A stretch of 64,000 bases of DNA from Proteobacteria bacterium UBA4457 (GTDB lineage Bacteria > Pseudomonadota > Gammaproteobacteria > Ga0077536), in NCBI GenBank assembly GCA_002390205.1, contig DGOV01000019.1, positions 16,819 to 80,818 of the forward strand, written 5' to 3'. Under the pieces are notes generated by a model. It saw nothing but the letters and a program-made list of their open reading frames with translations, had not been told where the DNA came from and made no database searches. Within the stretch, counting starts at the first letter, position 1. Each line of letters starts with the position of its first letter. Of the stretch, positions 54,669-63,050 are shown piece after piece. Position numbers and translations under genes: made by a program.

Positions 54669-56403
54669 CGGTCTGCAGCTCAAGCCCAAGATCGTCCGAA
54701 GATCGACGAATGATGTGTCGACTCTATCCCAAAGCATGCACCACATCATTAGTCGAGTGCTGCAGTTCCGAGGAGTGCTTGCCTCTGAGCAACTTGATAT
54801 CTCAATTAGTGGACTACATACACAGGAACTTCTAAGTGGAATAGATAAGGCAGAAGCCTTAATTGTGGATGCTGTTCGCTCAGATAAAAAGATACTTATA
54901 GTCGGCGACTATGATGCGGATGGTGCGACAAGTATCGCTGTGGCTATTCGGGCTTTACGTAGTATGGGTGCGCAGAATGTAGAATACCTAGTTCCGAACA
55001 GGTTTGGATTTGGATACGGCTTAACTGTAGAGATTGTTGAGGTTGCAAAAAAAATGCAACCAGATTTGATTATTACAGTAGACAATGGAATTTCCAGCAT
55101 CAGCGGCGTCGCGGCTGCTAAAGCTAGCGGGATAAGTGTGTTGGTTACCGATCATCACTTGCCGGGAGAAACTCTGCCTGCTGCTGATGCCATTATAAAT
55201 CCGAATTTATTCGGTGATAAATTCCCGAGCAAAATGCTTGCTGGTGTAGGTGTGATTTTTTATGTCATGGCCGCTGTACGACGGCGACTACGCGAGGCCG
55301 ATTGGTTTAAGCGCAAGAACATCGATGAGCCAAAGCTTAGTAATTTGCTCGATCTGGTCGCTTTGGGAACGATAGCTGATGTCGTGCCTTTAGATCAAAA
55401 CAATCGTCGCCTGGTAGATTATGGATTGCGACTTATTCGACAAGGGCGTGGGCAACCAGGTATATCAGCGATAATTGAAGCGGCTAACAAGAAATCTGCA
55501 GAAATCCGTAGCAGCGATCTCGGATTTGTTGTCGGCCCGAGACTTAATGCGGCTGGACGTCTCGCAGACATGTCACTTGGTGTTGAGTGCCTACTTAGCG
55601 ATGAACCAGCGCGATGCAAAGAAATAGCTATTCAACTATCTGATTTGAATATTCAAAGACGTGAAATAGAAGATAAAATGAGAGAGAAGGCGTTCAGCTT
55701 AATTTCAACGTCTCTTGTCGATGATGCTTCTCTGGCCCCTGCGATGTGCCTGTTTCATGAAGATTGGCATCAAGGTGTTGTTGGTATAGTGGCTGCCAGA
55801 GTGAAAGAACAATTTTACCGTCCTACAATTGCATTCGCATTAGTGGACAATAATGTGCTTAAAGGTTCCGCGCGTTCGATCCAAGGTGTACATGTTCGAG
55901 ATGTACTTGCTCGGGTATCAAGTCGCAATGAAGGGTTGATAATTAGTTTTGGCGGGCATGCAGCAGCGGCAGGTCTGTCAATTAAGCGATCTGATTTCAA
56001 CGAATTCTCGAACAAATTCGAAGAGGGAGTTTCAGAGGTTTTAGATGCCGATACATTGAATAGGACTATCTCTACTGATGGCCTACTGTTAGCAGAGGAC
56101 ATGAGCTTGGCCTTAGCTGAAGAATTGGAATCAGTCTCTCCGTGGGGCCAAGCGTTCCCTGAACCTCGATTTGATGGAGTATTCACAATAAAAGACAGAA
56201 GGATTGTAGGTTCTAATCACGCACGACTGACATTAGAACCCGCTGAATCTGGAAAGCGGATCCCAGCGATCATGTTTGGAGGCGCTGATGAGAGCTGGTA
56301 CGCTGATACTAATGTGATAAGGATAGTTTATCGACTCACTATTAATCGCTTTCGTAATCAAAAGACTTTGCAACTAATGATTGAGTATGCTGAGGCCGTT
56401 TAA
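54658..56403 (+). CDS. recJ: Single-strand-specific exonuclease RecJ
   Basis: 5'-to-3' ssDNA exonuclease in recombination and mismatch repair, about 581 residues from the chosen GTG. The DHH-type catalytic motifs are VGDYDADGATS near 82-92, VDNGISS near 141, VTDHHLPG near 162-169, and DLVALGTIADVVPLDQNNR near 235. GPRLNAAGRLADMS near 292 and the DHHA1 part with FGGHAAAAGLSI near 426 complete the core. The open frame runs upstream to 54559 inside the preceding gene; GTG 54658 gives the usual RecJ length and an 11-base overlap, but the start is not certain. Confidence 0.92.
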   Translation: MSFSGLQLKPKIVRRSTNDVSTLSQSMHHIISRVLQFRGVLASEQLDISISGLHTQELLSGIDKAEALIVDAVRSDKKILIVGDYDADGATSIAVAIRALRSMGAQNVEYLVPNRFGFGYGLTVEIVEVAKKMQPDLIITVDNGISSISGVAAAKASGISVLVTDHHLPGETLPAADAIINPNLFGDKFPSKMLAGVGVIFYVMAAVRRRLREADWFKRKNIDEPKLSNLLDLVALGTIADVVPLDQNNRRLVDYGLRLIRQGRGQPGISAIIEAANKKSAEIRSSDLGFVVGPRLNAAGRLADMSLGVECLLSDEPARCKEIAIQLSDLNIQRREIEDKMREKAFSLISTSLVDDASLAPAMCLFHEDWHQGVVGIVAARVKEQFYRPTIAFALVDNNVLKGSARSIQGVHVRDVLARVSSRNEGLIISFGGHAAAAGLSIKRSDFNEFSNKFEEGVSEVLDADTLNRTISTDGLLLAEDMSLALAEELESVSPWGQAFPEPRFDGVFTIKDRRIVGSNHARLTLEPAESGKRIPAIMFGGADESWYADTNVIRIVYRLTINRFRNQKTLQLMIEYAEAV

Positions 56404-56494
56404 TTTCAGCATAATACAAGGCATACTGCGTTTCCCCAAGTAGCCCAATGGCGCTACAATGAGGCAAGCCAATTACAAATTGTTAGCAAACATT

Positions 56495-57590
56495 ATGGAA
56501 TTAAATCCGATTTTCAATCTCGCGAGGGACCTTATCTCGCGGGTACAGTCACTTAGGGGGTATCTTTGACTATACTTCCAAAAGAGAAAGACTCTCCGAA
56601 GTAGAGCTTGAGCTTCAGGTGCCAACTATCTGGGATACGCCGAAAATCGCGCAAGAGCTAGGGAAAGAAAAAGTTGGTCTTGAGAGGGTTGTGAATTCTA
56701 TTGACGCATTAGAATCACAGTTAAAAGATGCTGAAGAATTGCTAGAATTGGTGAAAGAAGAAGGCGATGAGCATACTGCGCAGGCAGTGAAAATCGATAT
56801 TTGTAAAGCTGAGGAATTGGTCGAAAGCCTGGAGTTTCAGAGGATGTTTTCGGGTGAAGCCGATCACTGTAGCGCATTCCTCGATATTCAGGCAGGCTCG
56901 GGTGGGACTGAGGCTCAAGACTGGGCGGAGATGTTGTTAAGGATGTATCTGAAGTGGGGCGAATCGCATCAGTTTGTTTCTGAATTGATAGAAGTTTCTC
57001 CTGGCGATGTAGCTGGGATAAAAAGTGCTACCGTTAAATTTTCTGGCGACTATGCTTTTGGGTGGTTACGAACAGAGACGGGAGTTCATCGTCTTGTTAG
57101 GAAGTCTCCTTTTGATTCAAGTAGCCGGAGACACACTTCTTTCGCTTCTGTTTTCGTAGCTCCTGAAATCGATGATGATATTGTAATTGATATTAATACT
57201 TCTGATATTAGAGTTGATACTTACCGAGCTAGCGGAGCGGGTGGACAGCATATTAACAAGACGGACTCCGCTGTTCGGCTAACGCATAAGCCGACAGGGA
57301 TAGTAGTGCAATGTCAGAATGAGCGTTCTCAACATAAAAATCGAGATCAGGCTATGAAGCTTTTGCGCAGTAAGATGTATGAGCAAGAAATGTTGAAGCG
57401 AGCAGAACATCAGCAAGTTTTAGAAGATAGTAAGGCCGATATTGGTTGGGGATCGCAGATCAGGTCTTATGTATTAGACCAGTCCCGTATCAAAGACTTA
57501 CGTACTAATGTTGAAACGGGAAACACACAAGCAGTACTGGACGGTGGTCTGGATGTATTTATTGAAGCAAGTTTAAGGAATGGACTGTAG
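56495..57590 (+). CDS. prfB: Peptide chain release factor 2 with programmed +1 frameshift
   Basis: RF2, which recognises UGA and UAA stops. The gene is two frames: ATG 56495 to CTT 56564-56566, in-frame TGA 56567-56569, then +1 into GAC at 56568. Joined, it yields 364 residues (24 + 340), near the 365 of E. coli. The shift site AGGGGGTATCTTTGAC at 56555-56570 matches the E. coli site as I recall it. The SPF anticodon-like tripeptide falls near 204-206 and GGQ at 249-251; residue 245 is Ala. A plain scan would miss the first exon-like 24 codons and start wrongly at 56619. lysS follows after 15 bases. Confidence 0.96.
56555..56570 (+). promoter_or_regulatory. RF2 autoregulatory frameshift element
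   Basis: AGGGGG acts as an internal Shine-Dalgarno three bases before the slippery CTT, followed by in-frame TGA and C. Low RF2 lets the ribosome slip +1 and read through; high RF2 terminates at the TGA. This is the established mechanism for prfB. Confidence 0.95.
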
Positions 57591-57605
57591 TCTGAGGGTT
57601 TTTCA

Positions 57606-59117
57606 ATGTCTAACGTTAAAGATAGTTCTACTGAGGCGCAATTAATTGCGCAGCGCCGAGAAAAGCTAGAGCAGCTCAGAGAGAGAACTGGGAACCCATA
57701 TCGTAACGATTACAAAAGAGACGCGTTAGCCTCTGAATTACAAGAACGCTTTAAGGATAGTACCGCGGAGCAGCTTGTTGAAGAGGGACACGTAGCAACT
57801 GTTGCAGGACGTATGATGACGCAACGAGTGATGGGTAAAGCCTCATTTGCTCATGTCAAAGATATGAGCGGTGCCATTCAATTATATGTTAAGCGGGACT
57901 CGTTACCTGATGGAGTTTATCCTGATTTCAAGAAATGGGATTTAGGCGACATAGTGGGTGCTAGTGGGGTAATGTTTCGGACACAAAAAGGTGAGCTATC
58001 AATAATGGTCGATCGGCTTGAATTGATTACGAAAGCCTTACGTCCATTGCCGGAAAAATGGCATGGCCTCACTGATATAGAGGCACGATATAGACAGAGA
58101 TATTTAGATTTAATAATGAATGATTCCACGCGTAGAACGTTTCAAACGCGAACTCGAATAATTAACTTTGTGCGTGACTTTCTGAATGATAGAAATTTTT
58201 TAGAAGTTGAAACACCTATGATGCACCCTGTTCCCGGTGGTGCTGCGGCGCGGCCATTTGTTACGCATCACAATAGTCTTGAAATGGAACTCTACTTAAG
58301 AGTTGCTCCTGAGCTGTATCTAAAACGTTTGGTGGTTGGTGGATTTGAAAAAGTGTATGAGATAAATCGAAACTTTAGAAATGAGGGCTTGTCCACACGT
58401 CATAATCCTGAGTTCACGATGATTGAGTTTTATGAAGCCTACGCCAATTATGAAGACTTGATGGTTCTGACAGAAGATATGCTGAAGGGGTTGGCGATGG
58501 AGCTCTTTGGTAGCTATGAGGTCGAATATCAGGGAGTTTCCTATGATTTCGGTCAACCATTTGAACGATTGACAGTTACCGGTGCCATTCTTGCTTACAA
58601 TCCTGAGTTAGAAGCTACCGATGTTTCTGATTGCGAAACTGCTCGAACGTACGCTAAAGGCTTGGGGATCAAGTTAGAAGATTCTTATGGCCTGGGAAAG
58701 ATATTGATAGAGATCTTTGAAAAAACTGTAGAGCCTAAGTTAGAAGGACCAATCTTCATTACACATTACCCTGCCGAAGTCTCCCCATTGGCAAGACGCA
58801 ATGATGATGACCCGTTTGTGACGGATCGTTTTGAATTCTTCGTCGCTGGGCGTGAGATTGCCAATGGGTTTTCCGAACTTAATGATCCTGATGACCAAAG
58901 TCAGAGATTCAAAGATCAGGTTTCTGCAAAAGAATCAGGCGACTTGGAGGCCATGCATTACGACGAAGATTATGTGACTGCTCTTGAGCATGGGATGCCG
59001 CCAACAGCCGGCGAAGGAATTGGTATAGACCGTCTGGTAATGCTTTTTACTGACTCTCCTTCTATTCGGGACGTGCTATTGTTTCCACAAATGAGAATGC
59101 GTAAAGACTCAGAATAA
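57606..59117 (+). CDS. lysS: Lysyl-tRNA synthetase (class II)
   Basis: Class II aminoacyl-tRNA synthetase of 503 residues. The N-terminal OB-fold anticodon domain includes VATVAGRMMTQRVMGKASFAHVKDMSG near 63-89. Motif 1-type segment FLEVETPMMHPVPGGAAARPF near 200-220, motif 2 near YEINRNFRNEGLSTRHNPEFTMIEFYEAY (about 256), and motif 3 GEGIGIDRLVML near 480. EVSPLARRNDDDPFVTDRFEFFVAGREIANGFSEL is the substrate pocket. prfB-lysS is a common order in gammaproteobacteria. It converges with argG. Confidence 0.97.
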   Translation: MSNVKDSSTEAQLIAQRREKLEQLRERTGNPYRNDYKRDALASELQERFKDSTAEQLVEEGHVATVAGRMMTQRVMGKASFAHVKDMSGAIQLYVKRDSLPDGVYPDFKKWDLGDIVGASGVMFRTQKGELSIMVDRLELITKALRPLPEKWHGLTDIEARYRQRYLDLIMNDSTRRTFQTRTRIINFVRDFLNDRNFLEVETPMMHPVPGGAAARPFVTHHNSLEMELYLRVAPELYLKRLVVGGFEKVYEINRNFRNEGLSTRHNPEFTMIEFYEAYANYEDLMVLTEDMLKGLAMELFGSYEVEYQGVSYDFGQPFERLTVTGAILAYNPELEATDVSDCETARTYAKGLGIKLEDSYGLGKILIEIFEKTVEPKLEGPIFITHYPAEVSPLARRNDDDPFVTDRFEFFVAGREIANGFSELNDPDDQSQRFKDQVSAKESGDLEAMHYDEDYVTALEHGMPPTAGEGIGIDRLVMLFTDSPSIRDVLLFPQMRMRKDSE

Positions 59118-59127
59118 AGGGATTTAT

Positions 59128-60348
59128 TTAGTCGTTTCCCCGGTTTTTTGCCACCCGTAACCGAAGTGCATTTAATTTAATAAAACCCTCTGCATCGGCT
59201 TGATTGTAAGCGCCATCGTCATCTTCGAACGTAGCTAGAGATGTATCAAACAGACTGTCACGTTGTGACCAACGGCCTTGGATAGTGACATTTCCTTTAT
59301 AGAGGGATAACCGAACCTTGCCATTCACGTTTTCCTGAGATTGATCGATGAGTTTTTGAAGTAGCAGTCTTTCTGGGCTCCACCAATAACCGTTGTAGAT
59401 CATTGAGGCGTATCTAGGCATCAGCTCATCTTTCATGTGAGCCACCTCCCGATCAAGTGTTAAGGATTCAATGGCGCGATGTGCTTTTAGCATAATAGTG
59501 CCGCCAGGTGTTTCATAGCATCCGCGCGCTTTCATTCCTACATACCTATTTTCAACAATATCTAATCGTCCGATTCCATTTTCTCCACCAACCTTATTAA
59601 GGTATCGAAGTACCTCTGAGGGGGACATCGATACCCCATTTATCGCTGTTATATCTCCTTTAGAGTATTCCATTTCAAGTATGCATGGGGCAGCCGGTGC
59701 GTGCTCAGGCGACACAGTCCATCGCCACATTGCTTCATCTGGTGTGATCCACGGATCTTCTAGCTCCATTCCTTCATAGGAAATATGCAGAAGGTTAGCA
59801 TCCATCGAGTAGGGGGAGGAGTTCCCTTTTTTATAGTCGATGGGGATGTTGTTTTTTTCGGCATAGGCAATGAGTTTTTCTCGCGAATTTAGATCCCATT
59901 CTCGCCACGGTGCTATGACTTTTATTTCCGGATCTAGCGCATAGGCACCTAACTCAAACCGGACCTGATCATTTCCTTTCCCGGTTGCTCCATGCGCGAT
60001 CGCATCTGCGCCAGTTTCTTTCACTATTTCTACAATTCTTTTAGCGATAAGAGGTCGGGCTATTGAAGTTCCCAGCAGGTATTCCCCCTCATATATAGTA
60101 TTAGCTCTAAACATCGGGTAGACAAAATCTGAGACGAACTCATCGGTAAGATCATCGATATAAATGTCTTTAACACCCATTTTTTTAGCTTTTAGTCGCG
60201 CGGGTTCTAATTCCTCACCCTGTCCTATATCTGCCGTAAAAGTCACGACTTCACAGTCATAAGTATCCTCTAACCACTTCAGGATGACAGAGGTATCTAA
60301 ACCGCCAGAGTATGCTAATACAACTTTATTAACGTTCAATTTTGACAT
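59128..60348 (-). CDS. argG: Argininosuccinate synthase
   Basis: Condenses citrulline and aspartate with ATP in arginine synthesis (406 residues). The ATP-PP loop VVLAYSGGLDTSVILKWL is near 9-26. EYLLGTSIARPLIAKRIVEI near 87, AHGATGKGNDQVRFE near 118 and IDYKKGNSSPYSMDANLLHISYEG near 173 are conserved substrate-binding segments. It stands without other arg genes nearby. The start at ATG 60348 follows GGGAGAT. Confidence 0.98.
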   Translation of the reverse strand: MSKLNVNKVVLAYSGGLDTSVILKWLEDTYDCEVVTFTADIGQGEELEPARLKAKKMGVKDIYIDDLTDEFVSDFVYPMFRANTIYEGEYLLGTSIARPLIAKRIVEIVKETGADAIAHGATGKGNDQVRFELGAYALDPEIKVIAPWREWDLNSREKLIAYAEKNNIPIDYKKGNSSPYSMDANLLHISYEGMELEDPWITPDEAMWRWTVSPEHAPAAPCILEMEYSKGDITAINGVSMSPSEVLRYLNKVGGENGIGRLDIVENRYVGMKARGCYETPGGTIMLKAHRAIESLTLDREVAHMKDELMPRYASMIYNGYWWSPERLLLQKLIDQSQENVNGKVRLSLYKGNVTIQGRWSQRDSLFDTSLATFEDDDGAYNQADAEGFIKLNALRLRVAKNRGND

Positions 60349-60403
60349 TTGAGTTTATATCTCCCGCAGCGAACAGCATTTTTCTTAGCTATATAGACTG
60401 CGT

Positions 60404-61177
60404 CTAATGATTTTCATCTAAACAGGATTTGAGAATTTTCAAGAACTCTGCTCTGTTTTCGGTATGAGGCCAGTGCCCAGCATCTGGCACCGTTTGTATC
60501 CTGTTTTTTGGAAAAAAGCGTTTAATCTTAGGTTGCACAGGTACCGCTACTCTATCAGATAGTGCCCCTCGAATGAAGCATGTCGGGCCTTCAAAGGGCC
60601 TTTTTGTTGGGTCAGGAAGGCTCCCTACTAGGTTGAGGATATTGAAAGTTATTGCTTTTAAGTTAAAGCGCCAGGTCGCTATACTTTCTTTTATGGATAA
60701 ATTTTGCAGGATAAACGAGCGGATTGATATTTCAGGTATACTTGTTTCCAACCAGGTGTCGGCGTCTTTTCGGGAGTGAATCTGACCTAATGGCATGGCA
60801 TTGAGTGCAGCTAGTATCTCTGAGAAAGAGTTTGGGTAAGCTACGGGCGCTATATCTATTACTATTAGATTCTTCACTATGGTTGGGGTCTTTAAAGCGC
60901 ATGTCATAGCTACCTTCCCTCCCATGCTATGCCCAATGAGTGTGGTTTTATAGAGCTCGAGTTCTTTGATGAACTGTAATACATCATCAGCCATCGCATC
61001 ATATTTCATACTGTCTGTATGGGGCGATTTACCATGGTTGCGAAGGTCGACGAGAAAGAAGCTGTATTGGTGCGAGAGCGCTTTGGCAACGGTAGCCCAA
61101 TTTCTTCCAGAGCCAAATAGGCCATGAAGAACTACAACAGATGGTCCGGAGCCTATCTTCTCATGGTGAAGTTTCAA
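60404..61177 (-). CDS. Alpha/beta-fold hydrolase (YbfF-like esterase)
   Basis: A 257-residue alpha/beta hydrolase close to YbfF-type esterases. VVLHGLFGSGRNWATVAKALS near 16-36 supplies the oxyanion hole; DLRNHGKSPH near 45; the nucleophile elbow IGHSMGGKVAM near 83-93; and the catalytic His lies in DAGHWPHTE near 237. A signal peptide is absent, so it is cytosolic. The Nudix gene ends four bases upstream, so they are probably cotranscribed. Its natural substrate is unknown. Confidence 0.88.
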   Translation of the reverse strand: MKLHHEKIGSGPSVVVLHGLFGSGRNWATVAKALSHQYSFFLVDLRNHGKSPHTDSMKYDAMADDVLQFIKELELYKTTLIGHSMGGKVAMTCALKTPTIVKNLIVIDIAPVAYPNSFSEILAALNAMPLGQIHSRKDADTWLETSIPEISIRSFILQNLSIKESIATWRFNLKAITFNILNLVGSLPDPTKRPFEGPTCFIRGALSDRVAVPVQPKIKRFFPKNRIQTVPDAGHWPHTENRAEFLKILKSCLDENH

Positions 61178-61181
61178 ATTT

Positions 61182-61652
61182 CTAATCCTCGCTATCAGTA
61201 GCTTTGGGGAGACGGTCTGGATTTAAATAACTGATAGGCCACAGCGAAAGAAGAGCGATATCTTCCTCTATCCCATGCATGACGTCGTAATTTCTAATTT
61301 CCTCTTTAGAGACCCAAGCAAAGGCCGTATGCTCTTCATTTAGTTTCACTTCCCCTTTAAACCAGCTGTAATGGAACAGATGCAGTTCGTATTGTCCTCC
61401 ATAGTAAGTATCTCTTATTGGTCCCAAATAGCGTTGGAGTTCTATTTCATGTCCAAAGCCTATTTCTTCCTGCATTTCCCTTAAGGCAGCTTCTGTAGGA
61501 GTTTCGTTTCCTTCTATTTTCCCGGCTGGAAGTCCCCATTTAGACGGTCCTAACTTTGCATGTTCAGACCGAAGCAGGAGTAGTAAGCGATCGTTAGGAT
61601 CTAACATCAAATTGAGTGCGAAGCGTGCAGTGGGTGCAATGAGTCTATTCAT
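61182..61652 (-). CDS. Nudix hydrolase
   Basis: A 156-residue Nudix protein with a complete box at about 43-65, GKIEGNETPTEAALREMQEEIGF, which binds metal and hydrolyses a nucleoside diphosphate linked to another group. The rest of the sequence includes GPIRDTYYGGQYELHLFHYSWFKG and FAWVSKEEIRNYDVM. No family-specific motif was recognised, so the substrate is unknown. The esterase gene follows directly. The promoter would lie in the 161 bases before the divergent thiolase gene. Confidence 0.9.
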   Translation of the reverse strand: MNRLIAPTARFALNLMLDPNDRLLLLLRSEHAKLGPSKWGLPAGKIEGNETPTEAALREMQEEIGFGHEIELQRYLGPIRDTYYGGQYELHLFHYSWFKGEVKLNEEHTAFAWVSKEEIRNYDVMHGIEEDIALLSLWPISYLNPDRLPKATDSED

Positions 61653-61749
61653 TATTACATTTCCCTACTTAGCAGAGAATCAATAATTATGATTCTTTAT
61701 GACCAAGCGATGTTTTTAGAAAGAATGCTTTGCTTACGTGCAAATACAT

Positions 61750-61779
61750 TTGATAAAATACTTCTTAGCCAATTATACT
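61750..61779 (+). promoter_or_regulatory. Probable sigma-70 promoter of the thiolase gene
   Basis: TTGATA at 61750-61755 and TATACT at 61774-61779 are separated by 18 bases, about 35 bases ahead of the ATG at 61814. GAGGAGA at about 61802-61808 is the ribosome site. This is a pattern match only. Confidence 0.5.
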
Positions 61780-61813
61780 GCTTTCTATTCTACACTTTCT
61801 CGAGGAGAGACAA

Positions 61814-62992
61814 ATGTCTGACGCCGTAATCGTTTCTACTGCCCGTACCCCTCTAACTAAAAGCTGGAAAGGTTCTTTTAATATGACTCATGGGGCAAGC
61901 CTTGGCGGTCATGTTGTGAAATCAGCATTAGAAAGGGCTGGGATACAAGGGGATGAGGTTGAAGATGTATTGATGGGATGTGCTAATCCTGAAGGGGCCA
62001 CTGGCCACAATATCGCGCGACAGATTGCTTTGAAGGCGGGACTACCTGTGTCTGTTTCTGGTATGACTGTAAATCGATTTTGCTCTTCAGGATTGCAAAC
62101 CGTAGCCCTTGCTGCGCAAAGGATTATTGCTGGTGAGGCAGATGTTTTTGTCGCAGGTGGTGTCGAGTCTATTTCGTGCGTTCAAAACGAAATGAATTCG
62201 CATTTCACTCACGATCCCGATTTAGCAGAAGCGAAACCAGAAATATACTGGAGCATGTTGCAGACAGCTGAACAAGTTGCGAGTCGCTATAATATTTCGA
62301 GGGAAGCCCAGGATGAGTATGGAGCCAAGAGTCAAAATTTAGCTACTGCTGCGCGCCAGAGTGGGAAATTCATTGACGAAATCGCGCCTATCACCACAAC
62401 AATGAAAATAGTTGATAAAGAAACAGGCGAAGCATCTACGAGGACAGTAACCGCTTCGGAAGACGAAGGTATTCGTCCCGGAACAACATATGAGAGTGTC
62501 TCCCAGATAAAGCCCGTATTTGAGGACGGTTGTATTGCCGCTGGTAACGCAAGCCAGTTTTCTGATGGAGCCTCCGCTCAAGTGCTTATGAGCTCGAAGC
62601 TTGCGAGCCAAAAAGGATTAGAACCTCTTGGTATCTTTCGGGGGTTCTCGGTAGCTGGTTGCGAGCCTGATGAAATGGGTATTGGTCCAGTTTTCGCTAT
62701 TCCCAAATTGTTGAAGAAAGCTGGTTTGAGCATAGCAGACATAGATTTGTGGGAGCTTAACGAGGCCTTTGCCTGCCAAGTGCTATATTGTCGAGACAAG
62801 CTTGGTATTGATGGTTCAAAGCTAAACGTCAACGGTGGTTCTATCGCGGTAGGCCATCCTTATGGTGTGACTGGAAGCAGACTTGTCGGTCATGCGTTGA
62901 TAGAAGGTAAACGTCGAGGAGCCAAAAACGTCGTAGTGACCATGTGTATAGGAGGAGGCATGGGGGCCGCGGGGCTGTTTGAGGTCTGCTGA
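61814..62992 (+). CDS. Thiolase (acetyl-CoA acyltransferase family)
   Basis: A 392-residue thiolase that cleaves or condenses acyl-CoA and acetyl-CoA. Cys90 in VNRFCSSGLQTVA is the acyl-bearing nucleophile. LNVNGGSIAVGHPYGVTGSR near 338-357 carries the His, and MCIGGGMGAAGLFEV near 377 carries the second Cys. The sequence is closer to the degradative FadA/FadI type than to PhaA, but this is inference. A promoter-like pair and strong ribosome site precede it. The DUF1329 gene follows after 58 bases, though any functional link is unproven. Confidence 0.93.
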   Translation: MSDAVIVSTARTPLTKSWKGSFNMTHGASLGGHVVKSALERAGIQGDEVEDVLMGCANPEGATGHNIARQIALKAGLPVSVSGMTVNRFCSSGLQTVALAAQRIIAGEADVFVAGGVESISCVQNEMNSHFTHDPDLAEAKPEIYWSMLQTAEQVASRYNISREAQDEYGAKSQNLATAARQSGKFIDEIAPITTTMKIVDKETGEASTRTVTASEDEGIRPGTTYESVSQIKPVFEDGCIAAGNASQFSDGASAQVLMSSKLASQKGLEPLGIFRGFSVAGCEPDEMGIGPVFAIPKLLKKAGLSIADIDLWELNEAFACQVLYCRDKLGIDGSKLNVNGGSIAVGHPYGVTGSRLVGHALIEGKRRGAKNVVVTMCIGGGMGAAGLFEVC

Positions 62993-63050
62993 TTTTTGTC
63001 TTTCAATAATTAAATTGCTTTCGTTTGTTGGGTTCTAAGGGGAAGAAGTA

